A stretch of DNA of 64,000 bases from the NCBI RefSeq assembly GCF_015910445.1, contig NZ_CP048882.1, positions 248,001 through 312,000 on the forward strand, written 5' to 3'. This stretch comes from Streptomyces bathyalis. Lineage in GTDB: Bacteria; Actinomycetota; Actinomycetes; Streptomycetales; Streptomycetaceae. Shown piece by piece: positions 34,235-44,026 of this stretch (positions are counted from its first letter, which is position 1; each line of letters opens with the position of its first letter). The notes under the pieces were generated by a model. It did not search any database. It was not told where the DNA came from and saw only the letters and a program-made list of their open reading frames with translations. A program made the translations under genes and the position numbers.

Positions 34235-34426
34235 CCCACGGCGACGCGCAATGAGGAGAGCATCGATGACGCACCTGCTCACGGAAGGCTATTACGGTTC
34301 ACAGTAACGGCGGCATCGACAAGTTGCGTGACCGACTGCTATGGAACTTGAAGAACCAGTGAAGGAATTCGTCGCAGGGCAATGCGCGTACCGGAGTGGA
34401 TCTTCCTCCACTCCGGTACGATTCGG

Positions 34427-34594
34427 CTACGCCGACACTTCGTGTACTGCGGCCTCGCTTTGGGCAAGATAGGGGATGCACACCCCGGCAGAAAGCGCGA
34501 TAAATGCAGCAGCAGTGAATGCGAGCATGACTCGCATGCCGATCTTTGGCACCGGCGATTCTCCTATTTCTTGTACGTTCGAGCGCGGCGACAT
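34427..34594 (-). CDS. Small single-pass membrane protein (hypothetical)
   Basis: 55 residues from ATG 34,594 (MSPRSNVQEIGESPVPKIG), with one hydrophobic helix VMLAFTAAAFIALSAGVCIP and a short acidic tail. It sits in the least G+C-rich stretch of the window (34,480-34,900). No good ribosome site, so the call is tentative. Confidence 0.35.
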   Translation of the reverse strand: MSPRSNVQEIGESPVPKIGMRVMLAFTAAAFIALSAGVCIPYLAQSEAAVHEVSA

Positions 34595-35104
34595 AGTTGC
34601 CCGCTGTTCGGAGTCGACCCTGCTGTGACTCTCCAGGACTGGGATGCTGCCACTTTTATTCACGAGCATCAAGTCCTGGCCAACGGTGGCCGAATTGCAC
34701 CCATAGATAGGTGCCGGGACAAGCGTATGCCTTGCCACACCGATCATGGACAAGAGAAGGGATTGTCGAATTATGGCCTGCAATGCCCAGTTTAAGAGCC
34801 TCATGCTGGACGCGTCACCCCACCATGGAGACATGCCTATTTCGGGCATTAGACCTCAAGGCCCAATGATCTTGAATATTTAGAGCTGCACGTGTGCCTC
34901 ATTGCGCAGGTGGTCGATGAGAACGTTGTCAGACACCGAGGTGATCAATACGCCGAGCCTCGCCGGCGGAGGCAGCGGTCACCTTGGATGCATCCTTGCA
35001 GGCAGCTGGCGTCTGCAAGCATCTTGCAAGGCCGTTGCCAACAACCTGCCGGTGCGCGAGGGCAGGCCTTTCTGAGGATGAAGTCGACACTCAGGGGGAT
35101 GCGC
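34595..35104. other. AT-richer leader region, no supported gene
   Basis: About 510 bases ahead of the glycosyltransferase-like gene, visibly poorer in G+C than its surroundings. Frames crossing it lack domain signatures. It probably carries the promoter of the downstream two-gene unit and may mark foreign DNA. Confidence 0.5.
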
Positions 35105-36352
35105 ATGTCGGCAATCGGTGGGCGAACCATGCCCGCGGTTCTACAGCGGGGACAGTGGTTAACCATTCGGAACTGCAAGACCGTGCTTGTCGTCGTGCAT
35201 ACGATTCCGTACGCACAGCGCCTACGCGATGTCTTCCGACTTCTGGAATCCGACTTCCGGATCCAGGTGGTTTTCACCGTGGCTCCGCACCCGCTCGGTG
35301 ACGGGATAGCGGAGTATCTTCGACAGCTAGGAATCTCGACGGTTCCCTGGAATCAAGCTGTGAGCGCTCAGTTCGATCTGGCACTTGCTGCTGGATCGCG
35401 TGGCGTTCATCAACTCCGGGCTCCGCTCATCCGTCTCTCGCATGGTGCAGGACACATCAAGCTGCTGCGAGAGGTGGGGGATCCGTCCAGGCAATCCTCG
35501 CGGACGGCAGGAATGTTGAGCCGCCAGCATCTGCTCCATAACGGTCGTGTTGTGCCGACAGCTGTGGCATTCGCACACGAGAGGGACCTGGAGGAACTGA
35601 AGCGCTCATGTCCTGAGGCGCTGGAGGCGGCTACCATCGTCGGCGATCCCTGCCTTGACCGCATCACGAAAAGCCTGCCTCACCGGGCGGCGTATCGCCG
35701 CGCATTGGGCGTGGAAGACGACCGTCGGCTTGTAGTGGTTTCTTCCACGTGGGGTCCATCCTCAACGTTTGGGCGGTTCGAGGTCTTGCTCCCGCAGCTG
35801 TTAAGTCAGCTGCCGCAGGATCGATTTCGCGTGGCGCTGCTGGTGCATCCGAACGTCTGGGCAGGTCACGGTAGTTGGCAGGTCAACAGCTGGCTGGCCA
35901 GCTGCCGCGGACAAGGTCTCGCGGTGCTTCCCCCGGAGGCGGACTGGGAAGCGTTGCTCGTCGCAGCGGACTACGTCATCGGCGATCACGGGTCCCTGAC
36001 GGCGTACTCCACAGCAGCCGGCATTCCGATCTTGCTGACGGACAGTCCGGACCGTGAGGTTGCCGGTACGTCTCCCGCCGCAGTGTTGGCCTCCGCCGCT
36101 CCTGTGGTGTCACCTGCGCATTCGCTGGCGGAGCAGCTGCGCTATGCGGCGGCGCAGTATTGGGCTGACGGACATCGGCAGGTAGCGGAGACCTTGTCAT
36201 CCGAACCAGGCCGTTTCCACCGGCGGATGCGGGGGTTGATGTATCGGATGCTCGGGCTGGGTGAACCTGCCTGGGAGCCGACTACACCGATCGCCCCTCT
36301 GCCGCCAAGCCTGGACAGCTGGGACTGGCCAGAGGACGGTGTCGCCGCGTGA
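35105..36352 (+). CDS. GT-B-like protein (CDP-glycerol transferase / epimerase-like fold)
   Basis: 415 residues. The first half has KTVLVVVHTIPYAQRLRDVF and LLESDFRIQVVFTVAPHPLG, a Rossmann-type start. The second half has VVVSSTWGPSSTFGRFEVLL, VALLVHPNVWAG, and AADYVIGDHGSLTAYSTAAG then IPILLTDSPD. The last segment resembles the nucleotide-binding part of CDP-glycerol glycerophosphotransferases and UDP-GlcNAc 2-epimerases. A substrate cannot be named. ATG 35,105 is chosen because AGGGGG lies 7 bases upstream; a longer frame begins at 34,892. GTGA overlap with the next gene, which faces an NB-ARC gene. Confidence 0.6.
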   Translation: MSAIGGRTMPAVLQRGQWLTIRNCKTVLVVVHTIPYAQRLRDVFRLLESDFRIQVVFTVAPHPLGDGIAEYLRQLGISTVPWNQAVSAQFDLALAAGSRGVHQLRAPLIRLSHGAGHIKLLREVGDPSRQSSRTAGMLSRQHLLHNGRVVPTAVAFAHERDLEELKRSCPEALEAATIVGDPCLDRITKSLPHRAAYRRALGVEDDRRLVVVSSTWGPSSTFGRFEVLLPQLLSQLPQDRFRVALLVHPNVWAGHGSWQVNSWLASCRGQGLAVLPPEADWEALLVAADYVIGDHGSLTAYSTAAGIPILLTDSPDREVAGTSPAAVLASAAPVVSPAHSLAEQLRYAAAQYWADGHRQVAETLSSEPGRFHRRMRGLMYRMLGLGEPAWEPTTPIAPLPPSLDSWDWPEDGVAA

Positions 36353-36927
36353 ACACTCAGGCGGAGGTGGTGACGCGTTCCCCGGTTCTCATCGTGTACC
36401 GGGCACACCGGTGGGAGGTGCTCGGTCCCGCAACGGCGTCCAAGGGCGTTAAGCCCGGGGTCATGCGCTGCATCGAGTCGCCCGCTGCATCCTCCCCGGC
36501 GAATTCGCGCGTTGTGGTTGAGAGCGAGGTGACCGGGGGCCAAGCATGCGAAGATCGGCACCTCTGCCTGGATCCGGAGTCGCCGGAGCTCGCCGCGTGG
36601 GCGGAGTGTGCGGATGTGCTTGTTCCGTCGGTTGCCCATTCTGCGGTCGGTGCACGATCTCGCCTGGCCGACCTCTTGAGCCGATACTCGGGATGTCTGG
36701 TTGTGGCGGTGCCACTCACAGACGGTGGGTGTGTGCTGGCGACACGCTCCGGTGTTGCTATCACCGCGCTGCCGGTGCCGGCCCATACAGCCCGAGGAAC
36801 CGGCTGGCACAAAGTGCTGGCCTCGTTCCTCCACGCGTGGTTGGTCGTCGGCCAGGCGCCGGCAGACTTGCTGGAGGCGGTCCTGGTCCTACCTGCGGGC
36901 TCAACCCGACTCAACTTCTGCCAGTAG
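36349..36927 (+). CDS. Hypothetical protein, weak PfkB-kinase-like C-terminus
   Basis: 192 residues, GTG overlapping the upstream stop. The C-terminal half (LADLLSRYSGCLVVAVPLTD, GGCVLATRSGVAITALPVPA, GTGWHKVLASFLHAWLVVGQ) recalls the end of PfkB sugar kinases, where a GAGD motif would stand at GTGW; the catalytic Asp is absent, so kinase activity is unlikely. Its last 27 bases overlap the end of the convergent NB-ARC gene. Confidence 0.5.
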   Translation: MNTQAEVVTRSPVLIVYRAHRWEVLGPATASKGVKPGVMRCIESPAASSPANSRVVVESEVTGGQACEDRHLCLDPESPELAAWAECADVLVPSVAHSAVGARSRLADLLSRYSGCLVVAVPLTDGGCVLATRSGVAITALPVPAHTARGTGWHKVLASFLHAWLVVGQAPADLLEAVLVLPAGSTRLNFCQ

Positions 36928-39348
36928 GGGGGTTGTTGGAGGTGGCTGCGGCGGCTTCAGGTGCCGCAGCCGCCCTTCCAGGCGGTTCGTGTCCGTCGGG
37001 CTGATCGGGAGGTACACCTCCCGCGCCTGTGAGTAGTACCTGCGCGCCTCCTGCGCGTCACCGTGATGTTCAGCTGCTTCTCCCAGCATTTCCAGGGTCC
37101 GGCCCTGCCAGTGCAGCGACCCGGAGAGGTGAAAGTCCTCCAGGGCTTCCAGGAGATGACCAACACCCTGCTCATACGTGGCGTGGAGAGCCGTGGTGTG
37201 TCCCAGGAGGGCGAGTGAACGAGCGGCATCGTAGGTGTCTTCTTCGGCGACAAGGTCGGTGTGTGCTCGAGTCAGGTACTGGAGGGCCCGCTGGTGGTCT
37301 CCTCGTTCCAATGCGGTCTCCGCCAGGCAGACGCGGGAGAGGGCCGCACCCCGCCGGTACCCGATCTCTTCGCGCAGTGCCAGGGCGCGGACGAAGTGTT
37401 CTTCTGCCTCTCTGAGTTGGTGCAGCGCCAGGTGGGCGTTGCCGAGTCCGTTCAGCGCTTGGGCCTGCTGGCGTGGGTCGTTGTCCTCTTCGGCGTGACA
37501 GAGGGCTTGTGTGTACCAGTCGACTGCTTCTCGGTGGCGGCCGGCGTTTCGGAGTCCGTTGCCGCCCGAGGTCAGCATGCGTCCGACTGCTTGGCGGTCT
37601 CCGTCTCGTTGTGCGGCGGTCAATCCGACGGTGTGCGCCTCTATCCACATCTCTGTGGGCCTCAGGCGGAGAAAGAGCGGCCACATGGCGTCTACCAGTT
37701 GCCAGCAACTCGCGTGCCATCCTGCGTCGGCGCTGTGCCGCACAGCCGCCATGAGGCTGGCCCGGTGGCTGTCCAGCCACTCCAGCGCGGCAGCTGGTTC
37801 GGAGAAGCCGATCGGCTCAGCGGGCTGACGGGAGTAGCTGCGAGCCAGGTTCCGGTGGCTGGGCGTGAGAATGCCTTCCGCAGTGGTCGCGGCGTCGAGG
37901 CACCAGTCGACATAGCGGCGGAGTATCTCCTGGCGCGCCGCGGTTGTCTCCTCTGCTTCGCCGCGCTGCTGGGCATGCGGCAGAACGAGGTCGTGGAAGC
38001 GGTAGCTGCCGTTGTCGCCGGCTTCTTCCAACAGGTTGCTCTCGACTAAGTTCTGGAGGGCCCGCTCAACCTCGTGTACGGGCTGGGCGCAGGCCGCAGC
38101 GACCAGCTCCTGGTCATAGTGGCGGGCAGGTAGAACGCCCAGGCACCGATAGATTTCTGCGACGGCTGAGGGCAGGAGCCGGTAGGACTCATCCAAAGCG
38201 GCGCGCACTGCAGCTTGGCCATCCACGCGTAGCGCCTCAAGTGGCCCGTCTCCTTGGGAGAGGGCAGTCACCAGCGTAGATAAGGATCGCCGGGGGTGGA
38301 TGGCCAGTTGGGCCGCCGCCAGACACAGCGCCAGCGGCAGTCCTGCACACAACGTCACAATGGCTTGCGCTGCCCCGGGATCTTGACCGATCCGTGGCCC
38401 TCCGCCCGATTGAGTCAGCAGCTCGACGCCAGCTTCGGGAACCAGCGCCTCCAACTGGTGAAGCGAGGCGCCGTCCACGAGGAGACCGGAGAGATGGCTG
38501 CGGCTGGTGACAGCCACAAGGCTCCCGGGGCCTGCAGGCAGCAACGGTCGTACCTGCGCTGCGGTAACTGCGTTGTCCAGCATGACTGCCAGTCGCAGTC
38601 CGGACGTCAGCGACCGCCACAGCGCTGCCCGTTCGGAAGTCTCGGGGGGCAGCGCAGTAGCACCGACAGCGCGTAGCAGGTGCTCCAGCACGTCGCCGGG
38701 GGAGACAGGTCCTGTGGGAGAGTAGCCGCCCAGGTCGACGTACAACTCGCCATCGCCGAAGTCTTGGCGTGCCCGCTGGTGCAACCACCGCGAGACAAGC
38801 GCGGTCTTGCCAACACCGGGAAGCCCGGTGACGACCAGTAGCTGGACGGCAGATGCCGGGTGAGAGGCGCGGAGTTCGTTCAGCGCTGCGAGATCTTGGT
38901 CGCGGTCCACGAAGTGCGCACGGAACGGGGGTAGTTCATGGGGTATGGGCTGCTGCTGCCGGTCCGGGGTGGTGTGGAAGTGGATACCGCCATGCACCTG
39001 ACCGGCTTGCACGGTCGGCCCGTGCAGTTGCGCTGACCCGCTGATGGTGTTCGCGCTCTGTCTTCGTGTTCTGTCCGATGTCCCGTGTTCGCGGAGCCAG
39101 CACATCAGCGCGGTTTCGAACTCAGGGCGCTGGGTTGCACGTTGAATGAGTGCATGGGCCAGACGGGGCAGGCCGCTGGAGGGGTCACCCATGTCGTTCA
39201 CTGCGGCCCAGGCTTCCGCGAGTTCAGCGTCCCCTTGAACTGTCGTGTGCACCACTCGTGTCAGGTCGCTCCATGCCTGTGAGTCAGGGTGGGCGGACCA
39301 AGGAATCATGGCCGATAAGAGTGCTGTCGCCTGCACCACTTCCCCCAT
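36901..39348 (-). CDS. NB-ARC-TPR STAND ATPase
   Basis: 815 residues. The N-terminal about 90 residues are a helical effector-associated-like domain. Then comes a motif shared with the protein at 46,245: NTISGSAQLHGPTVQAGQVH. NB-ARC follows: Walker A VTGLPGVGKTALVSRW (about 172-187), Walker B-like LAVMLDNAVTAAQVRPLLPA, GLPLALCLAAAQL, and the winged-helix YRFHDLVLPHAQ. The last 300 residues are TPRs (ALNGLGNAHLALHQLREAEE and similar). STAND ATPases act as ATP-gated oligomerising switches. ATG 39,348 is preferred, after GTGAGGAA. No catalytic effector domain is visible. Confidence 0.85.
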   Translation of the reverse strand: MGEVVQATALLSAMIPWSAHPDSQAWSDLTRVVHTTVQGDAELAEAWAAVNDMGDPSSGLPRLAHALIQRATQRPEFETALMCWLREHGTSDRTRRQSANTISGSAQLHGPTVQAGQVHGGIHFHTTPDRQQQPIPHELPPFRAHFVDRDQDLAALNELRASHPASAVQLLVVTGLPGVGKTALVSRWLHQRARQDFGDGELYVDLGGYSPTGPVSPGDVLEHLLRAVGATALPPETSERAALWRSLTSGLRLAVMLDNAVTAAQVRPLLPAGPGSLVAVTSRSHLSGLLVDGASLHQLEALVPEAGVELLTQSGGGPRIGQDPGAAQAIVTLCAGLPLALCLAAAQLAIHPRRSLSTLVTALSQGDGPLEALRVDGQAAVRAALDESYRLLPSAVAEIYRCLGVLPARHYDQELVAAACAQPVHEVERALQNLVESNLLEEAGDNGSYRFHDLVLPHAQQRGEAEETTAARQEILRRYVDWCLDAATTAEGILTPSHRNLARSYSRQPAEPIGFSEPAAALEWLDSHRASLMAAVRHSADAGWHASCWQLVDAMWPLFLRLRPTEMWIEAHTVGLTAAQRDGDRQAVGRMLTSGGNGLRNAGRHREAVDWYTQALCHAEEDNDPRQQAQALNGLGNAHLALHQLREAEEHFVRALALREEIGYRRGAALSRVCLAETALERGDHQRALQYLTRAHTDLVAEEDTYDAARSLALLGHTTALHATYEQGVGHLLEALEDFHLSGSLHWQGRTLEMLGEAAEHHGDAQEARRYYSQAREVYLPISPTDTNRLEGRLRHLKPPQPPPTTPLLAEVESG

Positions 39349-39581
39349 TTCCTCACCGCAGCCCCGTCGTTGGGTACTGAACCCGCCAGTGCGGGCATAC
39401 CCAGGGCCTCTCTGCCCGTACGCGCCACCTTCAGGTGACACGGGCCACCGCACCCACCGCTGATCGCCTTTCATTCACTGAGGGGCAGTTTCGGACCTCC
39501 ACTCGAGCGCAGGTGGTCACCGAAGTTAAGGCCTGTCATTCTCGGAGGGTAGGGACGAGCCGTACCGGCGGGAGGACGCTG

Positions 39582-42500
39582 GTGGAGCTCCACATACAGC
39601 TACTCGGAACCGTCGGGCTTCGCGTCGGGGACCAAACCAACGGCCTGGGTTCCGCGAAAGAGCGTCTTACGCTGGCAAGTCTCGCCCGGGATGCGAGTCG
39701 CACGGTAAGCGTCGACACCCTCATCCACCGCATTTGGGAGGACGACCCACCGCCCACGGCTCGTGGCATCATATCGGGACACATCTCGCGCATCCGAACC
39801 GCCATGGACGAGCTTGCGGGTCCGCACGCCCCCCATGTGCTCCGGAGCACGAACGCGTACATGTTGGAGGTGGACCCCGACCAGGTCGACCTACGCCGGT
39901 ACCTAGCACTCATCGACCAGGCGCGCTCACTTGCGGACAGTGGCAACTACTCAGAGGCGCTCCACACCCTGGATGAAGCAGCCCGGCAATGGGGCGGTGA
40001 ACCCGTCACCGGGATGCCAGGCACCTGGGCAGCAGATCTGCGGCGCATGGTGGAAGAGAAGAACCTGGCGGCCGTGCTGATGCGATCCAAGATCGCTCTC
40101 AGACTCGGGCATTACGCCGAGGTGATCGCCGATCTGCGCCCCCTGTGCCGGGAGCACCCCGCGGATGAATCATTGATCGAACATCTCGTTCTCGCGCTCT
40201 ACGCCTGTGGCCGCACCTCAGAGGCGACCCGCCTCTTGCACCACACCAGCCACCACCTCTTACGCGAGCTCGGCACCGAACCCGGCGAGCCTCTCCGGCG
40301 CATTCACCGAGCCATCCTCGACCAAGTCCCTGCTACCACGTTGCTGTCGCCTGCTCCCCGTGCGGAGACGGAGGTCTCCATGCCTCCGCCCGAGGAGTTG
40401 CCGCCCGACGTGAGATGGGTCGGACGCCAAGAAGAACTGGCCCGCATCACCACCGAACTCACAGAAGCTGCAGGTGAATCCACTGGCCCGGCGGTTGCAG
40501 CCATCGACGGCATGGCCGGCAGCGGCAAGACCTCATTGGCGGTTCATGCCGCTCATCAGCTACGAGAGCTCTTTCCTGAAGGCCGCCTCTTACTGAATCT
40601 CCGTGGCCACGAAGCCGCTCAAGCACCCCTGGACCCCGTCACCGGGCTCACCCAGGTGCTGCGCCGACTGGGCGTCCCTGCACAAGAACTGCCCCAGGAC
40701 GCAGATGAGTTGAGCCTCCGCTGGCGCACGATCCTGCGAAAGCGCCGCCTCATGCTCATTCTTGACGACGCGGCAAGCACCACCCAGGTGCAACCCTTCC
40801 TCCCGGACGCCTCCCCCGGGGCCGTCATCATCACCAGTCGACACCGGCTAAGAGGCCTGCGCGGCGTACGACCGATCGCCCTGGACGTCCTGCCCCGCCC
40901 CGACGCGATCGCTCTCGTCCGGCACCTCCTGGAAGAGGACGCCACCAGCATGCACGAGGCAGCTTCGCTGGTCCGGCTGTGCGGGTACCTCCCCCTGGCC
41001 ATCGATATCGCAGCCAGCCGCTTACTAGCCCGCCCTTCGTGGTCCCTCTCAGACCTCCTCAAACAGCTGAACCACGGAAGCGCCCGGCTCCCTGAACTCC
41101 GTGACGGCCACCGAGAAGTGATCAGCGCATTCGAGATCTCCTACCGCGCCCTGACACCCACGCAGCAGCTGGTCTTCCGCCGCCTTGGCCTCCACTTCGG
41201 CACCGAATTCGGGCCTCCGGCGGCCGCCGCGCTCACCGGGCTCCCTCTCGGTGAAGTCGAGCGTGTCCTGGAGGACCTGCTCACCTGTCACCTGATCTCA
41301 GAGCCTGCCCCGCATCGGTACCGACTCCACGATCTCGTGCGCGAGTACGCCCGTGCCCGCGCCATGGACGAAGACACCGAAGGCGTCTGCCAAGGCGCCC
41401 TCCAACGCCTCGGAGAGCACTACCTCCTGGCTGCGGACCGAGCTGATCGTCATGCCTATCCGCACCGGCTGCGGATCACCTTGCGCCGCCCCACGCTGGA
41501 TGCCTCCTCGCAAGAGAGCGACCCACACCAGTGGTTCACCACTGAAGGTCCCAACCTGCTAGCCGCCTTGGAGTACACCCGCGTCCGCGGGACACCACAC
41601 GAACTCGCCATGCTCACACACACCCTTGCCGGGTTCCTCGAGTCCGAGGGCTACCTCACCACCGCCGAGCCCCTCCTCAAGCACGCCGTGAGCTACTGGA
41701 AGAACACCGATGACGAAGGCAGCGCACATGCCCGCGCCCTGCTCGACCTGAGCAGCATCTCCACGCGCACCGGGAACTACAGCGACACAATGCAATCTGC
41801 ACAAACCGCGCTGGACATCGCGCGCGCCAACCACGACACCACGCTCGAGGTGGAAGCACTCCACCAGATGTCCATCCCGTACTGGCACACCGCGCGCTTT
41901 CGCGAGGCACTCCCCTACCAACAACGCGCCCTCCAGCTGCGGTTGCAATCGACCGACCGCCTACAGCAGGCGCGCAGCTTCAATCTGCTCGGCATGACCT
42001 ACCTACACCTCGATCAGCACAAGGACGCACTGAAGCACTTCCTCGAGGCACTGTCTCGATTCCGCGAGGTCGAGGACCAGCGCGGCCAGTACGTCACTCT
42101 CAACAACCTTGCCGAGCTCTACCAGAAGACCGGGAATCTTGAGCAGGCCGAACGCGCCTACAGACAGGCCATCGCCTTCTCGCAAGCTATGGGTGGCAAG
42201 GGGCAACACGGAATCATTCAGATGAACCTGGCCAACACCCTCCACGCCAGTGGAAGGACCGGAGAGGCCCTGGACCTCTACCGCACAGCGCTGCCTGCCC
42301 TGCGAAGCACAGGCGACAAGCGCAGTGAAACGATTGCGCTGATCGGCATCGGCAACGCATTACACTCCTCCGGCCGCAGCGAAGAAGCGCTTCCGCACCA
42401 CACTGCTGCGCTGGCCCTTGCCCGCCGCATCCACGCCGCCCGCGAGGAAGTGGAAGCGCTTCACGGTCTCGCTGCAGCAGAACATGCGACGGGCCGACTT

Positions 42501-42632
42501 TCCCAAGCAAGATCACACCTCACAGCCAGCCTGGTTATCAGCCAACGCATCGACGCTCCGTCTGAAGAAGCAAGGAGCCTCAAGGCACTGGCCGAAATAG
42601 ACCGCGACCACGAAAACGCCGAAAAGTCTTAG
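39582..42632 (+). CDS. AfsR-like SARP regulator (wHTH-BTAD-NB-ARC-TPR)
   Basis: 1,016 residues. The N-terminal winged helix is LHIQLLGTVGLRVGDQTNGL with AKERLTLASLARDASRTVSV. The bacterial transcriptional activation domain covers about 95-250 (YMLEVDPDQVDLRRYLALID; ALYACGRTSEATRLLHH). NB-ARC has Walker A IDGMAGSGKTSLAVHAAHQL (about 306-325), LILDDAASTTQVQPFLPD, and RYRLHDLVREYARARA. TPRs run from about 640 to the end (FNLLGMTYLHLDQHKDALKH). It should be a DNA-binding activator of secondary metabolism or development. The GTG at 39,582 is chosen because GGAGG lies 6 bases upstream. Divergent from the NB-ARC-TPR gene. Confidence 0.88.
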   Translation: MELHIQLLGTVGLRVGDQTNGLGSAKERLTLASLARDASRTVSVDTLIHRIWEDDPPPTARGIISGHISRIRTAMDELAGPHAPHVLRSTNAYMLEVDPDQVDLRRYLALIDQARSLADSGNYSEALHTLDEAARQWGGEPVTGMPGTWAADLRRMVEEKNLAAVLMRSKIALRLGHYAEVIADLRPLCREHPADESLIEHLVLALYACGRTSEATRLLHHTSHHLLRELGTEPGEPLRRIHRAILDQVPATTLLSPAPRAETEVSMPPPEELPPDVRWVGRQEELARITTELTEAAGESTGPAVAAIDGMAGSGKTSLAVHAAHQLRELFPEGRLLLNLRGHEAAQAPLDPVTGLTQVLRRLGVPAQELPQDADELSLRWRTILRKRRLMLILDDAASTTQVQPFLPDASPGAVIITSRHRLRGLRGVRPIALDVLPRPDAIALVRHLLEEDATSMHEAASLVRLCGYLPLAIDIAASRLLARPSWSLSDLLKQLNHGSARLPELRDGHREVISAFEISYRALTPTQQLVFRRLGLHFGTEFGPPAAAALTGLPLGEVERVLEDLLTCHLISEPAPHRYRLHDLVREYARARAMDEDTEGVCQGALQRLGEHYLLAADRADRHAYPHRLRITLRRPTLDASSQESDPHQWFTTEGPNLLAALEYTRVRGTPHELAMLTHTLAGFLESEGYLTTAEPLLKHAVSYWKNTDDEGSAHARALLDLSSISTRTGNYSDTMQSAQTALDIARANHDTTLEVEALHQMSIPYWHTARFREALPYQQRALQLRLQSTDRLQQARSFNLLGMTYLHLDQHKDALKHFLEALSRFREVEDQRGQYVTLNNLAELYQKTGNLEQAERAYRQAIAFSQAMGGKGQHGIIQMNLANTLHASGRTGEALDLYRTALPALRSTGDKRSETIALIGIGNALHSSGRSEEALPHHTAALALARRIHAAREEVEALHGLAAAEHATGRLSQARSHLTASLVISQRIDAPSEEARSLKALAEIDRDHENAEKS

Positions 42633-42995
42633 CCCTCGCCTCGGAGCGTCTCGTCTCCGCACTTGGCTTGGGTAGGCAACCGGCACTGAGGTTATTCTCA
42701 ACGGTGATTACTTCCAGGTTCCGTTGAGGACGAGTGCGGCGCGCGCAATGTCGCCGATGCGGCACGGGCTGAGCTCTATCGCCATGTGAGGGCGCATTCG
42801 GACGCGCGGGATTACATCACCTGCGCCGAGTCAGCTCACTCCTCGCGGCCGTGGGTGGCAACGAAGTCTGGTCCGGCGAGCGCTTGCCCTACGGGGGTCT
42901 CGGCCCACCTCGCCAGCACATCCGGCTGGTCTTCGATCCGGTTCAAGAAGCGACGAGCTCATCGACGCCAGGAGCTGTGGGAAGAACGCATCGGC
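42633..42995. other. No recognisable gene
   Basis: About 360 bases between convergent stops. Frames on both strands are open but short and carry no family signature. Confidence 0.5.
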
Positions 42996-43466
42996 TCATC
43001 GTGGCACCGGTCGCGCTGCTCGGTTCCTCCTCGTCCGGGTCGTCGGGTTCCCAGAGTCCCGCAGTTCAATGTCGGCGACCGTGATGCCTTTCCGTGCCGC
43101 CAGTCGTGCCAGCTGCTCCTCGCGCAGCCACACCGGGGCGTCAGTGTCGAAGAGTTCCTCAAGCCACTCTCCTGTGTGTCGGTCATACGGCAGCTTCCTG
43201 CTCGTGATGCTACTGCCGTCCCACACGCTGGTGCGGTCGACTGTGAAGTCGGTGCCGACGGCAGCGGTCCGCACTCGCTCCTCGCACTCCTCGACGTACT
43301 CCGGTGTTGGCTGGTGGGTGCCGTCGTGATGGGTGGCGCAGATGGCGCCAGCCTCGTAGGCGTCGGGGTGGGCGACGATGCCCGCTGCCCGGATGGCGGC
43401 GAGTGCTGCATCGAGCTCATCGGCCGGGCCATAGAGGACCGTGTTGACCGCACCCCGTATGTCCAT
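42996..43466 (-). CDS. Hypothetical protein
   Basis: 156 residues from ATG 43,466 (MDIRGAVNTVLYGPADELDA). Non-repetitive, balanced composition with many acidic and aromatic residues: GSSITSRKLPYDRHTGEWLE, LFDTDAPVWLREEQLARLAA and KGITVADIELRD near the end. The codon pattern looks coding, unlike the Ser/Arg-rich frame on the other strand. No family recognised. Confidence 0.6.
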   Translation of the reverse strand: MDIRGAVNTVLYGPADELDAALAAIRAAGIVAHPDAYEAGAICATHHDGTHQPTPEYVEECEERVRTAAVGTDFTVDRTSVWDGSSITSRKLPYDRHTGEWLEELFDTDAPVWLREEQLARLAARKGITVADIELRDSGNPTTRTRRNRAARPVPR

Positions 43467-43764
43467 GTGTTGAGGGTAGTTGGCTGCTCTGCGTACCGGA
43501 ACGCGTCGAGGCCCCCGCCCGGCTCGGGCGGGGGCCGGCCAGGTGTTGTGGTCTAGTCCCGCTGTGATGGCTGTGCTGGTCAGTCCTCGCGTCATCAGGT
43601 GACGCGAATTCGAAGTCTCGCCTCACGGGACGACGTGTGGCGCGCTCGGGATTCAAGGCGCCTGCGCGGCTACGATGTTGAGCCAGCATCACCACTGATC
43701 GAATTGATCTCCGTCGGATAAGCCGGCGGTCTGCGGGTCCCCGAGCGGGGCCTGAAAGGTGGTG
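43467..43764. other. No recognisable gene
   Basis: About 300 bases, containing small inverted repeats around 43,720-43,750 (CCGGCGGTCTGCGGGTCCCC) just ahead of the small membrane protein. Nothing else supported. Confidence 0.4.
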
Positions 43765-43887
43765 ATGCTGGTGGACGATGAAAACGGTGAGCGACCGCGA
43801 AACCGGTGGTGGTCCAATCCTGCTTGGTGGCAGGTCGCCATCGGACTCGCGACTGTCCTGACCATGATCATCGGCCTGCTGGTTTGA
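43765..43887 (+). CDS. 40-residue single-pass membrane protein
   Basis: ATG 43,765 reads MLVDDENGERPRNRWWSNPA then WWQVAIGLATVLTMIIGLLV and a stop. The acidic/basic N-terminus, two WW pairs at the membrane interface and one clean transmembrane helix are a coherent design for a real small protein. AAAGGTGG lies just upstream. A strong hairpin 65 bases later could be its terminator. No family recognised. Confidence 0.55.
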   Translation: MLVDDENGERPRNRWWSNPAWWQVAIGLATVLTMIIGLLV

Positions 43888-43951
43888 CGGCTGGCAGGTA
43901 GCAGGGATGCAGGATGCGACCGGCTGGGGCGCTGGACTTGCTGTGCAAGCA

Positions 43952-43986
43952 GCGGGCCCGGCTAACGTCAGCCTAGCCGGGGCCGC
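43952..43986. terminator. Strong hairpin terminator
   Basis: GCGGGCCCGGCTA, spacer, TAGCCGGGGCCGC: a 13-bp stem with one mismatch, after the small membrane protein gene. Confidence 0.7.
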
Positions 43987-43995
43987 TGCCTGCGG

Positions 43996-44026
43996 GACCC
44001 GCCCGCTTCCAAGGGCGAGGCGGGTC
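43996..44026. terminator. Second hairpin
   Basis: GACCCGCC and GGCGGGTC arms, 15 bases apart, just after the previous hairpin. Together the two would insulate this locus. Confidence 0.55.

Noticed and set aside
36349..36927. Calling this protein a PfkB sugar kinase
   Set aside because: The catalytic Asp motif (GAGD) is replaced by GTGW and the N-terminal substrate domain is absent.
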